Shown here in pieces: positions 47,828 through 56,706 of a stretch of DNA of 64,000 nt. Positions within the stretch are counted from its first letter, which is position 1; every line of letters begins with the position of its first letter. The translations under genes were made by a program, and so were the position numbers. Source of the DNA: Solilutibacter silvestris (GTDB lineage: Bacteria; Pseudomonadota; Gammaproteobacteria; Xanthomonadales; Xanthomonadaceae); NCBI RefSeq assembly GCF_002895945.1, contig NZ_NPZB01000001.1:387501-451500 (forward strand). The letters run 5' to 3'. The notes under the pieces were generated by a model. It did no database searches and was not told the origin of the DNA. It saw only the letters and a program-made list of their open reading frames with translations.

Positions 47828-48385
47828 CTAGAGAAGACCGAGCTGCGCGCCGGGAACCTGATCCGCCGCCTGCAATGGCCAACGTTCGACGACACGGTAA
47901 CGATACGGCTCGCTGCCGCCACCGATGACCAGCAGGAGTTCGTCGACCAGCCATTCGACCGGTTCGATTTCCACCTGTTGCAGTGGATGCGGGGCGTTGT
48001 AACTCAATGTGATGTGCGGGCTGTGGCTGAGATTGTCGGCGAGTCCTTCCGTGCCGAGGCCACGCTGCACGGCGTCCAGCAAGTCCTTCAATCCGCGACG
48101 TCCGCCTTTCACTCCGAAGACCCAATGGTCACCGCCACCGATGCGGTCGAAGCGCATCGTGAAGGCAGCGCCGTTGATGCGGCTGCCAGCGCGCTTCAGT
48201 TGTTCGATGCGTTCCGCCGAGGGACTCCAATGTCGATCCGACAGGCTCTGGTGCCAGTTCAACGGATCAAACATCGCACTGCCAAGCGGATGGTCCAGCC
48301 CTTTCGATCGCACCGCGTCCAGCAATTTGTCCCGGACCTGCTGACCCGGCATCGCCACGAACAGCGCGCGCTCCACGGACGCCAT
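47828..48385 (-). CDS. 2H phosphoesterase superfamily (LigT/ThpR-like) protein
   Basis: 185 residues. It contains the two HxT/S motifs that define 2H phosphoesterases, NWHQSL (H45, S47) and SPHITLSY (H124, T126), about 80 residues apart. Family members ligate or hydrolyse 2',5'-linked RNA ends or cyclic phosphates. The ATG at 48385 is four bases from the acnD stop, so it is in the acnD operon, an unexpected position for an RNA-end enzyme. A role in propionate metabolism is unknown; it may simply be co-transcribed. Confidence 0.78.
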   Translation of the reverse strand: MASVERALFVAMPGQQVRDKLLDAVRSKGLDHPLGSAMFDPLNWHQSLSDRHWSPSAERIEQLKRAGSRINGAAFTMRFDRIGGGDHWVFGVKGGRRGLKDLLDAVQRGLGTEGLADNLSHSPHITLSYNAPHPLQQVEIEPVEWLVDELLLVIGGGSEPYRYRVVERWPLQAADQVPGAQLGLL

Positions 48386-48389
48386 GGCC

Positions 48390-51008
48390 TCAGGCCACGG
48401 CCTTGTTCGAACTGAGGAAATCCTGCGCAAACCGCTGCAGCACGCCACCGGCTTCGTAGATCGACACTTCCTCGTCGGAATCGAGGCGACAGGTCACCGG
48501 CACTTCCACGGTTTCGCCATTGCGACGATGGATCACCAGCGTCAACGTCGCACGCGGCGTGCGCGTGCCGATCACGTCGTAGGTTTCCGTGCCGTCGATG
48601 GCCAATGTCTTGCGGTCGGTGCCAGGCTGGAATTCCAACGGCAACACGCCCATGCCGATCAGGTTGGTGCGATGGATGCGTTCGAAGCCTTCGGCGACGA
48701 TCGCCTCGACGCCGGCAAGGCGCACGCCCTTCGCCGCCCAGTCGCGCGAACTGCCCTGGCCGTAATCGGCACCGGCGATGATGATCAACGGCTGGCCGCG
48801 ATCCATGTAGGTTTCGATCGCTTCCCACATCCGCAGCACCTTGCCGTCGGGTTCGACGCGCGCCAGCGACCCTTGCTTCACTGCACCGTCGATCACCGCC
48901 ATTTCGTTGGTGGTTTTCGGATTGGCGAAAGTCGCGCGCTGCGCGGTGAGATGGTCGCCACGATGCGTCGCGTAGGAATTGAAGTCTTCTTCCGGCAGGC
49001 CCATCTTCGCCAGATATTCGCCGGCCGCGCTGTCGAGCAGGATCGCGTTGGACGGCGACAGGTGATCGGTGGTGATGTTGTCCCCGAGCACGGCGAGCGG
49101 GCGCAATCCGCGCAAGGTGCGTTCGCCGGCCAGCGCGCCTTCCCAGTACGGCGGCCGGCGGATGTAGGTGCTCTGCGGACGCCACGCGTACAACGGATCG
49201 ACACGCACGCCGTCATCGCCGTGGCGACGGAACATCGGGTCGTACACGGCGTTGAACTGCTCGGGTTTCACCGCCGATTTCACGATCGCGTCGATCTCGG
49301 CATCGCTCGGCCAAATGTCTTTCAGCAACACTGGCGTGCCATCGGCGCGATGGCCCAACGCATCTTTCTCGATGTCGAAGCGCACGGTGCCGGCGATCGC
49401 GTAGGCGACCACCAGCGGCGGCGAGGCAAGGAAGGCCTGCTTGGCATAGGGATGGATGCGGCCATCGAAATTGCGATTGCCCGAGAGCACGGCAACGGCG
49501 TAGAGATCGCGCTCGATGATTTCCTGCTGGATCCTGGGATCGAGCGCGCCGCTCATGCCGTTGCAGGTGGTGCAGGCGAAAGCGACGATGCCGAATCCAA
49601 GCTGCTCGAGTTCCGACTTCAGCCCAGCCTCTTCCAGATACAAGGCGACCGCCTTCGAGCCCGGCGCCAGCGATGATTTCACCCACGGCTTGCGGAGAAG
49701 TCCGGCGCGATTGGCATTGCGCGCGATCAATCCTGCGGCGATCACGTTGCGTGGATTGGACGTGTTGGTGCAGCTGGTGATGGCGGCGATGATCACCGCG
49801 CCATCCGGCATCAAGCCCTGCGCTTCTTCGTCGCGACCGGCCTGCAGTTTCGTTTCGTCGGCGACGCCGCGCGATTGCAGCTCATTCACCGGCAGGCGTG
49901 CATGCGGATTCGACGGCCCGGCGAGCGTGCGTTCGACCGTGGACAGATCGAACGCCAGCGTGCGTTCGTACTGCACGTCCTTCAGCGTATCGGCCCACAA
50001 TCCTGCGGTTTTCGCGTAGTTTTCGACCAGTGCGACCTGCGCGTCGCCGCGTCCGGTCAGTCGCAGGTAGTCGAGGGTATTGTCGTCGATGAAGAACATC
50101 GCCGCGGTCGCGCCGTATTCCGGCGCCATGTTGGAAATCGTCGCGCGGTCACCCAGTGTCAGCGCGGCTGCGCCTTCGCCACGGAATTCGAGGAAGGCGC
50201 CGACGACTTTCTGCTTGCGCAGGAATTCGGTGAGCGCCAGCACGATGTCGGTCGCAGTGATACCGGGTTGCGGCTTGCCGGTGAGTTCGACGCCGATGAT
50301 GTCGGGCAAGCGCATCCATGACGCGCGCCCGAGCATCACGTTCTCCGCTTCCAGGCCCCCGACGCCGATCGCGATCACGCCGAGCGCATCGACGTGCGGT
50401 GTGTGCGAATCTGTGCCGACGCAGGTATCGGGATAGGCCACGCCTTCGCTGGTGCCAACCACCGGCGACATCCGCTCCAGATTGATCTGATGCATGATGC
50501 CGTTGCCGGGCGGGATCACATCGACATTGCGGAACGCGTGCTTGGTCCAGTCGATGAAGTGGAAGCGATCGTTGTTGCGACGATCCTCCACCGCGCGGTT
50601 CTTGGCGAACGCTTGCGGATCGTTGCCGTCGAATTCCACCGCCAGCGAGTGATCGACGATCAATTGCACCGGCACCACCGGGTTCACCTGCGCGGGATCG
50701 CCGCCCTGTTCGGCGATGGCGTCGCGCAATCCGGCGAGATCGACCAGCGCGGTCTGGCCGAGGATGTCGTGGCAGACCACCCGCGCCGGGAACCACGGGA
50801 AATCGAGATCGCGTTTGCGTTCGACCAGCTGGCCGAGGTAGGCGGCGATCTTCGCCGGTTCGGCGCGGCGGACGATATTTTCGGCGAACACGCGCGAGCT
50901 GTAGGGCAAGCCGTTCCAGCTGCCGGGATGCAGCGTTTCCACCGCAGCGCGGGCGTCAAACCAGTCGAGATCGGTACCGGGAAGCGGCTTTCTGTGGGTG
51001 CTGTTCAT
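48390..51008 (-). CDS. acnD: AcnD, Fe/S-dependent 2-methylcitrate dehydratase
   Basis: 872 residues, an aconitase-A homologue. The 4Fe-4S ligands are C413 (SCTNTSNP), C479 and C482 (CTTCNG). The swivelling C-terminal domain has GADYGQGSSRDWAAKG. The N-terminus HRKPLPGTDLDWFDARAAVE is the AcnD form rather than housekeeping AcnA, and the PrpF gene downstream supports this. It dehydrates 2-methylcitrate in propionate oxidation. The start at 51008 matches family N-termini; an extension to 51080 would run into the operator of the neighbouring operon. The usual partners prpB, prpC and prpR are not in the window. Confidence 0.92.
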   Translation of the reverse strand: MNSTHRKPLPGTDLDWFDARAAVETLHPGSWNGLPYSSRVFAENIVRRAEPAKIAAYLGQLVERKRDLDFPWFPARVVCHDILGQTALVDLAGLRDAIAEQGGDPAQVNPVVPVQLIVDHSLAVEFDGNDPQAFAKNRAVEDRRNNDRFHFIDWTKHAFRNVDVIPPGNGIMHQINLERMSPVVGTSEGVAYPDTCVGTDSHTPHVDALGVIAIGVGGLEAENVMLGRASWMRLPDIIGVELTGKPQPGITATDIVLALTEFLRKQKVVGAFLEFRGEGAAALTLGDRATISNMAPEYGATAAMFFIDDNTLDYLRLTGRGDAQVALVENYAKTAGLWADTLKDVQYERTLAFDLSTVERTLAGPSNPHARLPVNELQSRGVADETKLQAGRDEEAQGLMPDGAVIIAAITSCTNTSNPRNVIAAGLIARNANRAGLLRKPWVKSSLAPGSKAVALYLEEAGLKSELEQLGFGIVAFACTTCNGMSGALDPRIQQEIIERDLYAVAVLSGNRNFDGRIHPYAKQAFLASPPLVVAYAIAGTVRFDIEKDALGHRADGTPVLLKDIWPSDAEIDAIVKSAVKPEQFNAVYDPMFRRHGDDGVRVDPLYAWRPQSTYIRRPPYWEGALAGERTLRGLRPLAVLGDNITTDHLSPSNAILLDSAAGEYLAKMGLPEEDFNSYATHRGDHLTAQRATFANPKTTNEMAVIDGAVKQGSLARVEPDGKVLRMWEAIETYMDRGQPLIIIAGADYGQGSSRDWAAKGVRLAGVEAIVAEGFERIHRTNLIGMGVLPLEFQPGTDRKTLAIDGTETYDVIGTRTPRATLTLVIHRRNGETVEVPVTCRLDSDEEVSIYEAGGVLQRFAQDFLSSNKAVA

Positions 51009-51061
51009 CCCGCAAATGTTACTCCAGCAGCCTGTTCGCCTTCGAGCGTCGCCCGGTCGTA

Positions 51062-51123
51062 TGTCAAGGACACTTGACAACCCGGATTTGCCCGCATTAG
51101 TGTGTTGTCAAGGTCCCTTGACA
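51062..51123 (+). promoter_or_regulatory. Twin palindromic operators and promoter of the Xre-NatAB operon
   Basis: Two perfect copies of TGTCAAG-N4-CTTGACA lie at 51062-51079 (spacer GACA) and 51106-51123 (spacer GTCC), centre to centre 44 bases. The right arm of the first supplies a consensus -35 TTGACA (51074-51079). A weak -10 (TAGTGT, 51098-51103) follows 18 bases later, so the second copy covers the transcription start. The design fits autorepression by the small Xre protein of the operon. The binding protein is inferred. Confidence 0.72.
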
Positions 51124-51130
51124 TATCGCC

Positions 51131-51298
51131 ATGAACATACCCCGCCACTTCTGTTCCCCCATGTCGGCCACGGCCTGGATCGCCGTCGGGCTGGCGTATC
51201 TCGCCATCGGCATTCGCCAGCCGGCCTTCATCGCCATCGGCGGCGCGTTCATCGCGATCGGGATCGCGCGCCGCAACGGCGGCGGGAAATCGCCATGA
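51131..51298 (+). CDS. Small hypothetical membrane protein
   Basis: 55 residues, short and hydrophobic (AIGIRQPAFIAIGGAFIAIGIA), with one or two membrane spans and a basic C-terminus. It begins eight bases after the second operator and lacks a Shine-Dalgarno site, so it may be leaderless or start at 51161 instead. Its stop overlaps the next gene (ATGA), supporting real translation. No family is recognised. Confidence 0.6.
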   Translation: MNIPRHFCSPMSATAWIAVGLAYLAIGIRQPAFIAIGGAFIAIGIARRNGGGKSP

Positions 51299-51888
51299 CC
51301 ATGCAGCGACGACTGCTCCTGGCTGCCATCGCTGCCGTGGTCGCATTGGGTTTGGCTTGGTACGGATATGTCGCCAACTGGCCGGACAAGTTCGTCGGCA
51401 TCTTCGCCGGCATGGGCACGGGCTTCCTCATCCTCGTCGCGGTCATGCGGTTCGCGCCGCGCTGGTGGCGCGAACAGTGCGAGGAGCAATACGCCAGCCG
51501 CGCCAATCGCGATTACCGTCGCCAGATGTGGCCGGCGATGCTGGTCTATGTGTTGGCCGTGTTCGCCTCGACCTGGCTGCTCAAGAACTCCGTGCAACTG
51601 CTGCCGTTGCGTGCGCTGATCGCAGCCGCGCCGGCGCTGCCGATCTTCTTCGTGATGCGCGCCTTCCTGCGCTACCTGCGTTCGATCGACGAGATGCAGC
51701 GGCGCATCGAGATGGAAGCGATCGGCGTCGCCGCGCTGTTCGTCTCGCAACTTTATCTGCTCGGCGGCTTCCTGCAGCTGGGCAAGGTCATCGACGTGCC
51801 CTCCGGCGTGGCGATGATCTGGGTCTTCCCGCTGATGTGCCTGTCCTACGGCATCGGAAAATTCATCGCCGTGCGGCGCTATCGCTGA
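51295..51888 (+). CDS. Hypothetical integral membrane protein
   Basis: 197 residues with about six predicted spans (roughly 6-26, 34-54, 80-98, 105-123, 143-160 and 170-188). A charged cytoplasmic loop (RWWREQCEEQYASRANRDYRR) lies between spans 2 and 3, and RSIDEMQRRIEMEA between spans 4 and 5. No enzymatic motif is seen. It overlaps both neighbours (ATGA upstream; its stop shares a base with the regulator's ATG). Such proteins often sit beside 65-70 residue Xre regulators and could act as a partner or sensor; this is inference. Confidence 0.75.
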   Translation: MTMQRRLLLAAIAAVVALGLAWYGYVANWPDKFVGIFAGMGTGFLILVAVMRFAPRWWREQCEEQYASRANRDYRRQMWPAMLVYVLAVFASTWLLKNSVQLLPLRALIAAAPALPIFFVMRAFLRYLRSIDEMQRRIEMEAIGVAALFVSQLYLLGGFLQLGKVIDVPSGVAMIWVFPLMCLSYGIGKFIAVRRYR

Positions 51889-52085
51889 TGGACAACCGTT
51901 TGCGCGAATTGCGCGAGCAGATGGGCTGGTCGCAGGCTGCATTGGCCGAGCGCCTCGACGTTTCGCGCCAGACCGTCAACGCGCTGGAAACCGGCAAATA
52001 CGACCCGTCGCTACCGTTGGCGTTCCGCATCGCGAAATTGTTCGACGAACCGATCGAATCCGTTTTCATCCATCACGATCCTTGA
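51888..52085 (+). CDS. Small Xre-family transcriptional regulator
   Basis: 65 residues, essentially a lone Cro/C1-type helix-turn-helix domain (RLRELREQMGWSQAALAERL then DVSRQTVNALETGKYDPSLP) with a short tail. Such one-domain proteins bind palindromes as dimers. The two TGTCAAG-N4-CTTGACA sites at the operon promoter are the obvious candidates. Its ATG shares its first base with the previous stop, and the peptidase gene begins nine bases after its own stop. Confidence 0.87.
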   Translation: MDNRLRELREQMGWSQAALAERLDVSRQTVNALETGKYDPSLPLAFRIAKLFDEPIESVFIHHDP

Positions 52086-52094
52086 GGAGGGAGA

Positions 52095-53639
52095 ATGTCC
52101 CGAAAGATCCGCGTCATTCTTGCGGTGCTGGCAGCCTGTGCATTATTCGGCTACCAGTCATGGCGCAAGCAGCAAACGTCAACGCAAGCCACCACGCCAT
52201 CATCGAAAGCGCTGCACGCCGAACCGGCGCCGTTGCGCAAGCTCGGGCAGTTGGCATTCAAGCCGTGCACGCTGGCAGGCACAGCGGGCCGCGAAGGCAT
52301 TCCCGCGCAATGCGCCACGTTGGCGGTGCCGGAAAATCGTTCGGCGCCGAATGGTCGCAAGATCGACCTGCGGATCGCCTGGGTGCCGGTCAGCGAGGAC
52401 GGGGAGGCCCACGACGATCCGCTGTTCCTGATCGCCGGCGGTCCCGGGCAGTCGGCGGTGGATACGTATGCCTCGCTGGCGCCGGTCTTCGCGGGTGTGC
52501 TGAACCAGCGCGACGTGATCCTGGTCGACCAGCGCGGCACCGGCGGTTCCAACAAGCTGGCCTGCGATATCGATGACGACAAGCAAGCCGTCTCGCCGGA
52601 CGATGCCAGCATCGCCCGCATCACGCAGGCGTGCATCGATGCCCTGTCGAAGCACGCCGACCTGCGCCAGTACGGAACCACCGAAGCGGTCGGCGATCTC
52701 GACGCGGTGCGTGCCGCCATCGGCGCGAAGCAGATCAACCTCTATGGCGTCAGTTACGGCACCCGCGTGGCCCAGCAATACGCGATGCGCCATCCGCAGC
52801 AGACCCGCACTATCGTGCTGGACTCGGTGGTGCCGAACACGCTGCATCTCTCCAACATCTGGGCGCGCAACCTCGACGATGCGCTGGCGCTGCAATTCGC
52901 CGTGTGCACGAAAGACGCGCAGTGCAAGGCGAAGTTCGGCGATCCGCGCGGAGAGCTCGATGCCTTGCTGACGACCTTGCGCAAGGCACCGCCGCAGGTC
53001 GCCTACCGCGATCCATTGACCGGCGAACAGAAGACCGCGGCGTTGACCGCCGATGAGGTCGCTGGCCTCGTGCGCATGTTTGCTTACATGCCGGCGATCG
53101 CATCGATCCTGCCGCTGCAGATCCATGAAGCTGCGCAGGGCCGCTACGCCGGACTGAAGGCGCTGACGTCGATGCTGCGCACGCAAATGAAAGACCAGAT
53201 GGCGACGGGCATGCAGTTATCGGTGGTGTGTGCGGAAGATGCCGGCATGAAGGCTGGCGCCGCGCAGGATGATCGCGGCACCGTGCTCGGCGACAGCATT
53301 GGCCATCTGATGGCGCAGGCTTGCACGCAATGGCCGAAAAGCAGCGTGCCTGCCGATTTCCACAATGCCTTGACGACGCCGGTGCCGGCACTGGTGCTGG
53401 AAGGCCAGTTCGATCCGGTGACGCCACCGCGCTACGGCGAGGAAGTGGCGAAGTCGCTGCCGAATGGTCGCCTGCTGGTGCTCAACGGCCAAGGTCACAA
53501 CGTGATCGCTGCCGGCTGCATGCCGCGGTTGTTCGCGAAATTCCTCGAGACCGCCGATGCCAAGTCACTCGATGCCAAGTGCCTCGACGCACTCAGCCCG
53601 ACGCCTTCCTTCATCGACTACAACGGATGGACGCCATGA
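52095..53639 (+). CDS. Exported alpha/beta hydrolase, S33 / tripeptidyl-aminopeptidase type
   Basis: 514 residues. An N-terminal hydrophobic segment (5-21) anchors or exports it. The hydrolase domain has GGPGQSAVD (oxyanion), DQRGTGGSN and the nucleophile elbow GVSYGT. The C-terminal TAP-like domain carries the catalytic Asp in EGQFDPVTP and His in GQGHNVI. Paired cysteines suggest a periplasmic location. AGGAGG precedes the ATG. It is translationally linked to the ABC ATPase downstream (ATGA), suggesting that peptidase and exporter act in one process such as peptide detoxification or maturation. Confidence 0.87.
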   Translation: MSRKIRVILAVLAACALFGYQSWRKQQTSTQATTPSSKALHAEPAPLRKLGQLAFKPCTLAGTAGREGIPAQCATLAVPENRSAPNGRKIDLRIAWVPVSEDGEAHDDPLFLIAGGPGQSAVDTYASLAPVFAGVLNQRDVILVDQRGTGGSNKLACDIDDDKQAVSPDDASIARITQACIDALSKHADLRQYGTTEAVGDLDAVRAAIGAKQINLYGVSYGTRVAQQYAMRHPQQTRTIVLDSVVPNTLHLSNIWARNLDDALALQFAVCTKDAQCKAKFGDPRGELDALLTTLRKAPPQVAYRDPLTGEQKTAALTADEVAGLVRMFAYMPAIASILPLQIHEAAQGRYAGLKALTSMLRTQMKDQMATGMQLSVVCAEDAGMKAGAAQDDRGTVLGDSIGHLMAQACTQWPKSSVPADFHNALTTPVPALVLEGQFDPVTPPRYGEEVAKSLPNGRLLVLNGQGHNVIAAGCMPRLFAKFLETADAKSLDAKCLDALSPTPSFIDYNGWTP

Positions 53640-54391
53640 TCGTCGCCGAACATCTCCGCAAGACCTTTCCCGGCAAGGGCAAGCACGACGCGCCCGTGGT
53701 CGCGGTCGATGACGTCAGCTTCACCGCGCCCGATGGCCAGATCACCGGCCTGCTCGGTCCCAACGGTGCCGGCAAGACCACCACCATGCGCATGCTTTAT
53801 ACGCTGATGACACCCGACAGTGGCAGCGTCAGTGTCGACGGCATCGACACCCGTGTCGATCCCGGTGCGGTACGCCGCGCGCTCGGCGTGTTGCCGGATG
53901 CGCGCGGCGTCTACAAGCGGCTGACCGCGCGCGAGAACATCCGCTATTTCGGCGAGCTGCATGGCTTGTCGTCGCAGCAGATGGAACAGCGCATCACCGA
54001 GTTGGCCTCGACACTGGAAATGGAGGATTTCCTCGATCGCCGCAGCGAAGGCTTCTCGCAGGGCCAGCGCACCAAGACCGCGATTGCGCGTGCGCTGGTG
54101 CATTCGCCACGCAATATCATCTTCGACGAACCGACCAACGGCCTCGACGTGATGACCACGCGCGGCCTGCGCGGCTTCCTCAAGCAGCTGCGCGACGACG
54201 GCCATTGCGTGGTGTTTTCCAGCCACATCATGCAGGAGGTCGCCGCGCTGTGCGATCGCATCGTCATCATCGCCCACGGCCGCGTCATGGCCGAAGGCAG
54301 TCCCGACGAACTGCGCGAACTCGCCCATGAATCCAATCTCGAAGACGCTTTCGTCCGCCTGATCGGCAGCGAAGAAGGACTGCACGCATGA
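53636..54391 (+). CDS. natA: ABC transporter ATPase, NatA type
   Basis: 251 residues. Walker A is GPNGAGKTT, the Q-loop region LPDARGVYKRLTARENI is the NatA form, the signature region is GFSQGQRTK, and Walker B is NIIFDEPTNGLDV, followed by the switch His in SSHIMQEV. NatA drives NatB, an exporter known in Bacillus for Na+. In other bacteria the substrate is often unknown. The start at 53636 overlaps the peptidase stop, and its stop overlaps natB. Confidence 0.87.
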   Translation: MIVAEHLRKTFPGKGKHDAPVVAVDDVSFTAPDGQITGLLGPNGAGKTTTMRMLYTLMTPDSGSVSVDGIDTRVDPGAVRRALGVLPDARGVYKRLTARENIRYFGELHGLSSQQMEQRITELASTLEMEDFLDRRSEGFSQGQRTKTAIARALVHSPRNIIFDEPTNGLDVMTTRGLRGFLKQLRDDGHCVVFSSHIMQEVAALCDRIVIIAHGRVMAEGSPDELRELAHESNLEDAFVRLIGSEEGLHA

Positions 54392-55554
54392 ATGCCCTGA
54401 ACGCCATCGTCGGCAAGGAACTGCTCGACTTCTCCCGTGACCGCAAGACCATGCTGCTGACGTTCCTGATGACGCCGGCGATCATGCTGTTGCTGATCTT
54501 CGGCCTCGGCACCTTCATGCAGCACAAGATGAAGGAACTCAACGACAAGCCGCTGGAAATCGCCATCGTCGGTGCGCAGAACGCGCCCAATCTGGTGAAG
54601 TGGCTGGCCGCGCACGGCGTGACCGCGAAGACCGTCGCCGATCCCGATGCCGCCATCCGCAACCAGAACGAAGACGTCTACATCCGCATCGGCGACACCT
54701 TCGAGGAACAGTGGCGCAAGGGCGAACCGGCGCAGGTGGAAGTGGTCAACGATTCCACCCGCCAGGACGCGCGCATCCCCAGCGAACGCGTGACCACCCT
54801 GCTCAACGCCTATGCGCAACAAATGGGCGCGTTGCGCCTGCTCGCACGCGGCATCAATCCGGAAGTCGCGGCGCCAGTGATGGTGGCGAACAAGGATCTG
54901 TCGACGCCGGAAGCACGACGCGGCCGGGTGATGTCATTCCTGCCCTATCTGCTGATCCTTGGCGGCTTCCTCGGCGGTGCGGCGCTGGTGATCGACATGA
55001 CCGCCGGCGAACGCGAGCGGCAATCGCTGGAACCGTTGCTCACCACGCCGGCGCCGCGCATGCAGATCGTCAGCGGCAAGGTGGTCGCGGCGATGCTGAT
55101 CGGCATCGTTTCCGTCACCCTCACCTGCCTGTCGTTCAAGCTCGGCGCGCAACTCACGCCCGGCATCGGCAAGTTGATGGACATCAGCTCGCTTGCAGTA
55201 CTGAAGATCCTGTTGATCCTGCTGCCATTGGTGGCGTTGGGCAGTTGCCTGCTCACGCTGATCGCATCCGGCGCGAAATCGGTGAAGGAAGCGCAGAGCT
55301 ACATGTCGATCCTGATGCTGCTGCCGATGCTGCCGACCATCTTCCTGATGGTGAATCCGGTGAAGAACGCGCTGTGGCAATTCGCGGTGCCGTTCCTCGC
55401 GCAAAACCAGATCATCCTCAAGGTGCTGCGCAGCGAAGTCGTCAGTCCGCTGGAATGGCTGGTGTATTTCGTTTCCGCACTCGCACTGGTGCTGTTGCTG
55501 TGGTGGCTGGCGGTACGCCGCTACAGCCAGGAAAAACTCGCCATCGCCGCCTGA
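54388..55554 (+). CDS. natB: ABC transporter permease, NatB type
   Basis: 388 residues of the ABC-2/NatB type. One N-terminal span (about 27-46) is followed by a 130-residue extracytoplasmic domain. Five or more spans come in the C-terminal half, with the motif AALVIDMTAGERERQSLEPLLTTPAPRMQIVSGK. It forms an exporter with the preceding ATPase. It is the last gene of the Xre operon, 17 bases before a strong terminator. Confidence 0.87.
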   Translation: MNALNAIVGKELLDFSRDRKTMLLTFLMTPAIMLLLIFGLGTFMQHKMKELNDKPLEIAIVGAQNAPNLVKWLAAHGVTAKTVADPDAAIRNQNEDVYIRIGDTFEEQWRKGEPAQVEVVNDSTRQDARIPSERVTTLLNAYAQQMGALRLLARGINPEVAAPVMVANKDLSTPEARRGRVMSFLPYLLILGGFLGGAALVIDMTAGERERQSLEPLLTTPAPRMQIVSGKVVAAMLIGIVSVTLTCLSFKLGAQLTPGIGKLMDISSLAVLKILLILLPLVALGSCLLTLIASGAKSVKEAQSYMSILMLLPMLPTIFLMVNPVKNALWQFAVPFLAQNQIILKVLRSEVVSPLEWLVYFVSALALVLLLWWLAVRRYSQEKLAIAA

Positions 55555-55571
55555 TCGCGGCGTGGTGCAGG

Positions 55572-55607
55572 CAACAAAAAGCCCGGCGACTGCCGGGCTT
55601 TTTGTTG
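55572..55607. terminator. Bidirectional intrinsic terminator
   Basis: The 16-base arms CAACAAAAAGCCCGGC and GCCGGGCTTTTTGTTG flank a GACT loop, with A and T runs giving a U tract on either strand. It separates the convergent natB and TonB-domain lipoprotein genes and serves both. Confidence 0.93.
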
Positions 55608-55620
55608 AACATCCGTTGGA

Positions 55621-56706
55621 TCACTCCGCCGGCTTGAACTGCATCGTGCGGCGGGTCGTCACCGGCGAGGCCACCGGTTCGAACCGCCACTTGCGCACCG
55701 CATTCAGCGCTTCGCGATCGAACACGCGCGGCGGATCGGCATTGACCACGCGCGCGGCGTCGACCGAACCATCCGACGACACGGTGAATTCCACCGTCAC
55801 GCTACCGCTCACGCCGCTGCGCAACGCTTCCGCCGGGAAGCGCGGGCTCGGCGTGCTGATCGCGCGCAAATCGCTGCTGGCACTGCGCGTCGGCGCGGGT
55901 GCCGATGCGGCGGGTGCCGGGGCGGCGCGTTGCTGTTCGGCAGCGCGATCGGCGGCGGCCTTGCGGTCGGCGGCAGTTTTGCGATCGGCTTCCGCCTTGC
56001 GATCGGCGTCGGCCTTGGCGGTGGCATCCTGCTGTGCCTTCGCCGCCGTCTGGTTGGCCTTGTCCTGCGTCTGCTTGGCGGCCAGTTCCTTCGCGGCCTG
56101 TTCCTGCAACTTCTTCTGGTCTTCCAGGCGCTTCTTCTCGAGGTCGGCCTGCTTGGCCTGCTCCTGCGGCGTCAACACCGGCGTGGTCCCGGACGCGGCG
56201 GCAGCGGCCACGGCCTTCTCGCCATCGGTGATCGCGTTCTTCAGGCGCGGCAACGCCGGTGCGGCGGAATCGGTCTTCTCCAGCAACGCATACAGGCGAT
56301 CGGCTTCGCTGAAGTCCTTGCGCGCGATCGCCTGTTCGGTGGCGATGGTCGCATACGGCTGCAGGTCGGTCAGTGCGCTCGACACCGAAGGATCGTTCGC
56401 GGCCTTGTCGCGCAGCGCCAGGTAGTACTCCATCGCGTTGTTGCCCGCCGGGGCGTACAGGCGCTGTTCGCTCAGCGCCTTGCTGGCGGCATCGCGCAAC
56501 TGGTCGGCGCCCATCGCGGCGACTGCCGACGAGACCGCCTGCGTGGGTGCTGCTGGGGTCGTGGCAGCCGGTGTGCTGCCCGCGGGCGCGGCATTCTGAT
56601 CCTTCTTGCAGGAGGTCACGCCCAGCGCGAGCGCCAGGACGATGCCGCCGGCAAGCAGCGATCGGGACAACTGGGTAGAGACGGGCCTTGCGACAGACGA
56701 TTGCAT
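55621..56706 (-). CDS. Lipoprotein with coiled coil and TonB C-terminal domain
   Basis: 361 residues. A lipoprotein signal peptide ends VTSC-KK (Cys about residue 33). Next is a helical part with a Tetratricopeptide-like feel (YYLALRDKAANDPSV). A long Ala/Lys/Gln-rich charged coiled coil follows (about 185-280). The TonB_C energy-transducer domain covers the last 85 residues (SPRFPAEALRSGVSGSVTVEFTV then FEPVAS). The TonB-like fold without an N-terminal inner-membrane anchor is unusual; it may be a periplasmic binder of outer-membrane partners. It lies between the shared terminator and mnmE. Confidence 0.8.
   Translation of the reverse strand: MQSSVARPVSTQLSRSLLAGGIVLALALGVTSCKKDQNAAPAGSTPAATTPAAPTQAVSSAVAAMGADQLRDAASKALSEQRLYAPAGNNAMEYYLALRDKAANDPSVSSALTDLQPYATIATEQAIARKDFSEADRLYALLEKTDSAAPALPRLKNAITDGEKAVAAAAASGTTPVLTPQEQAKQADLEKKRLEDQKKLQEQAAKELAAKQTQDKANQTAAKAQQDATAKADADRKAEADRKTAADRKAAADRAAEQQRAAPAPAASAPAPTRSASSDLRAISTPSPRFPAEALRSGVSGSVTVEFTVSSDGSVDAARVVNADPPRVFDREALNAVRKWRFEPVASPVTTRRTMQFKPAE

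Noticed and set aside
51009-51080. Upstream acnD start at 51080
   Set aside because: It would add 24 residues not seen in AcnD and run through an operator of the divergent operon.
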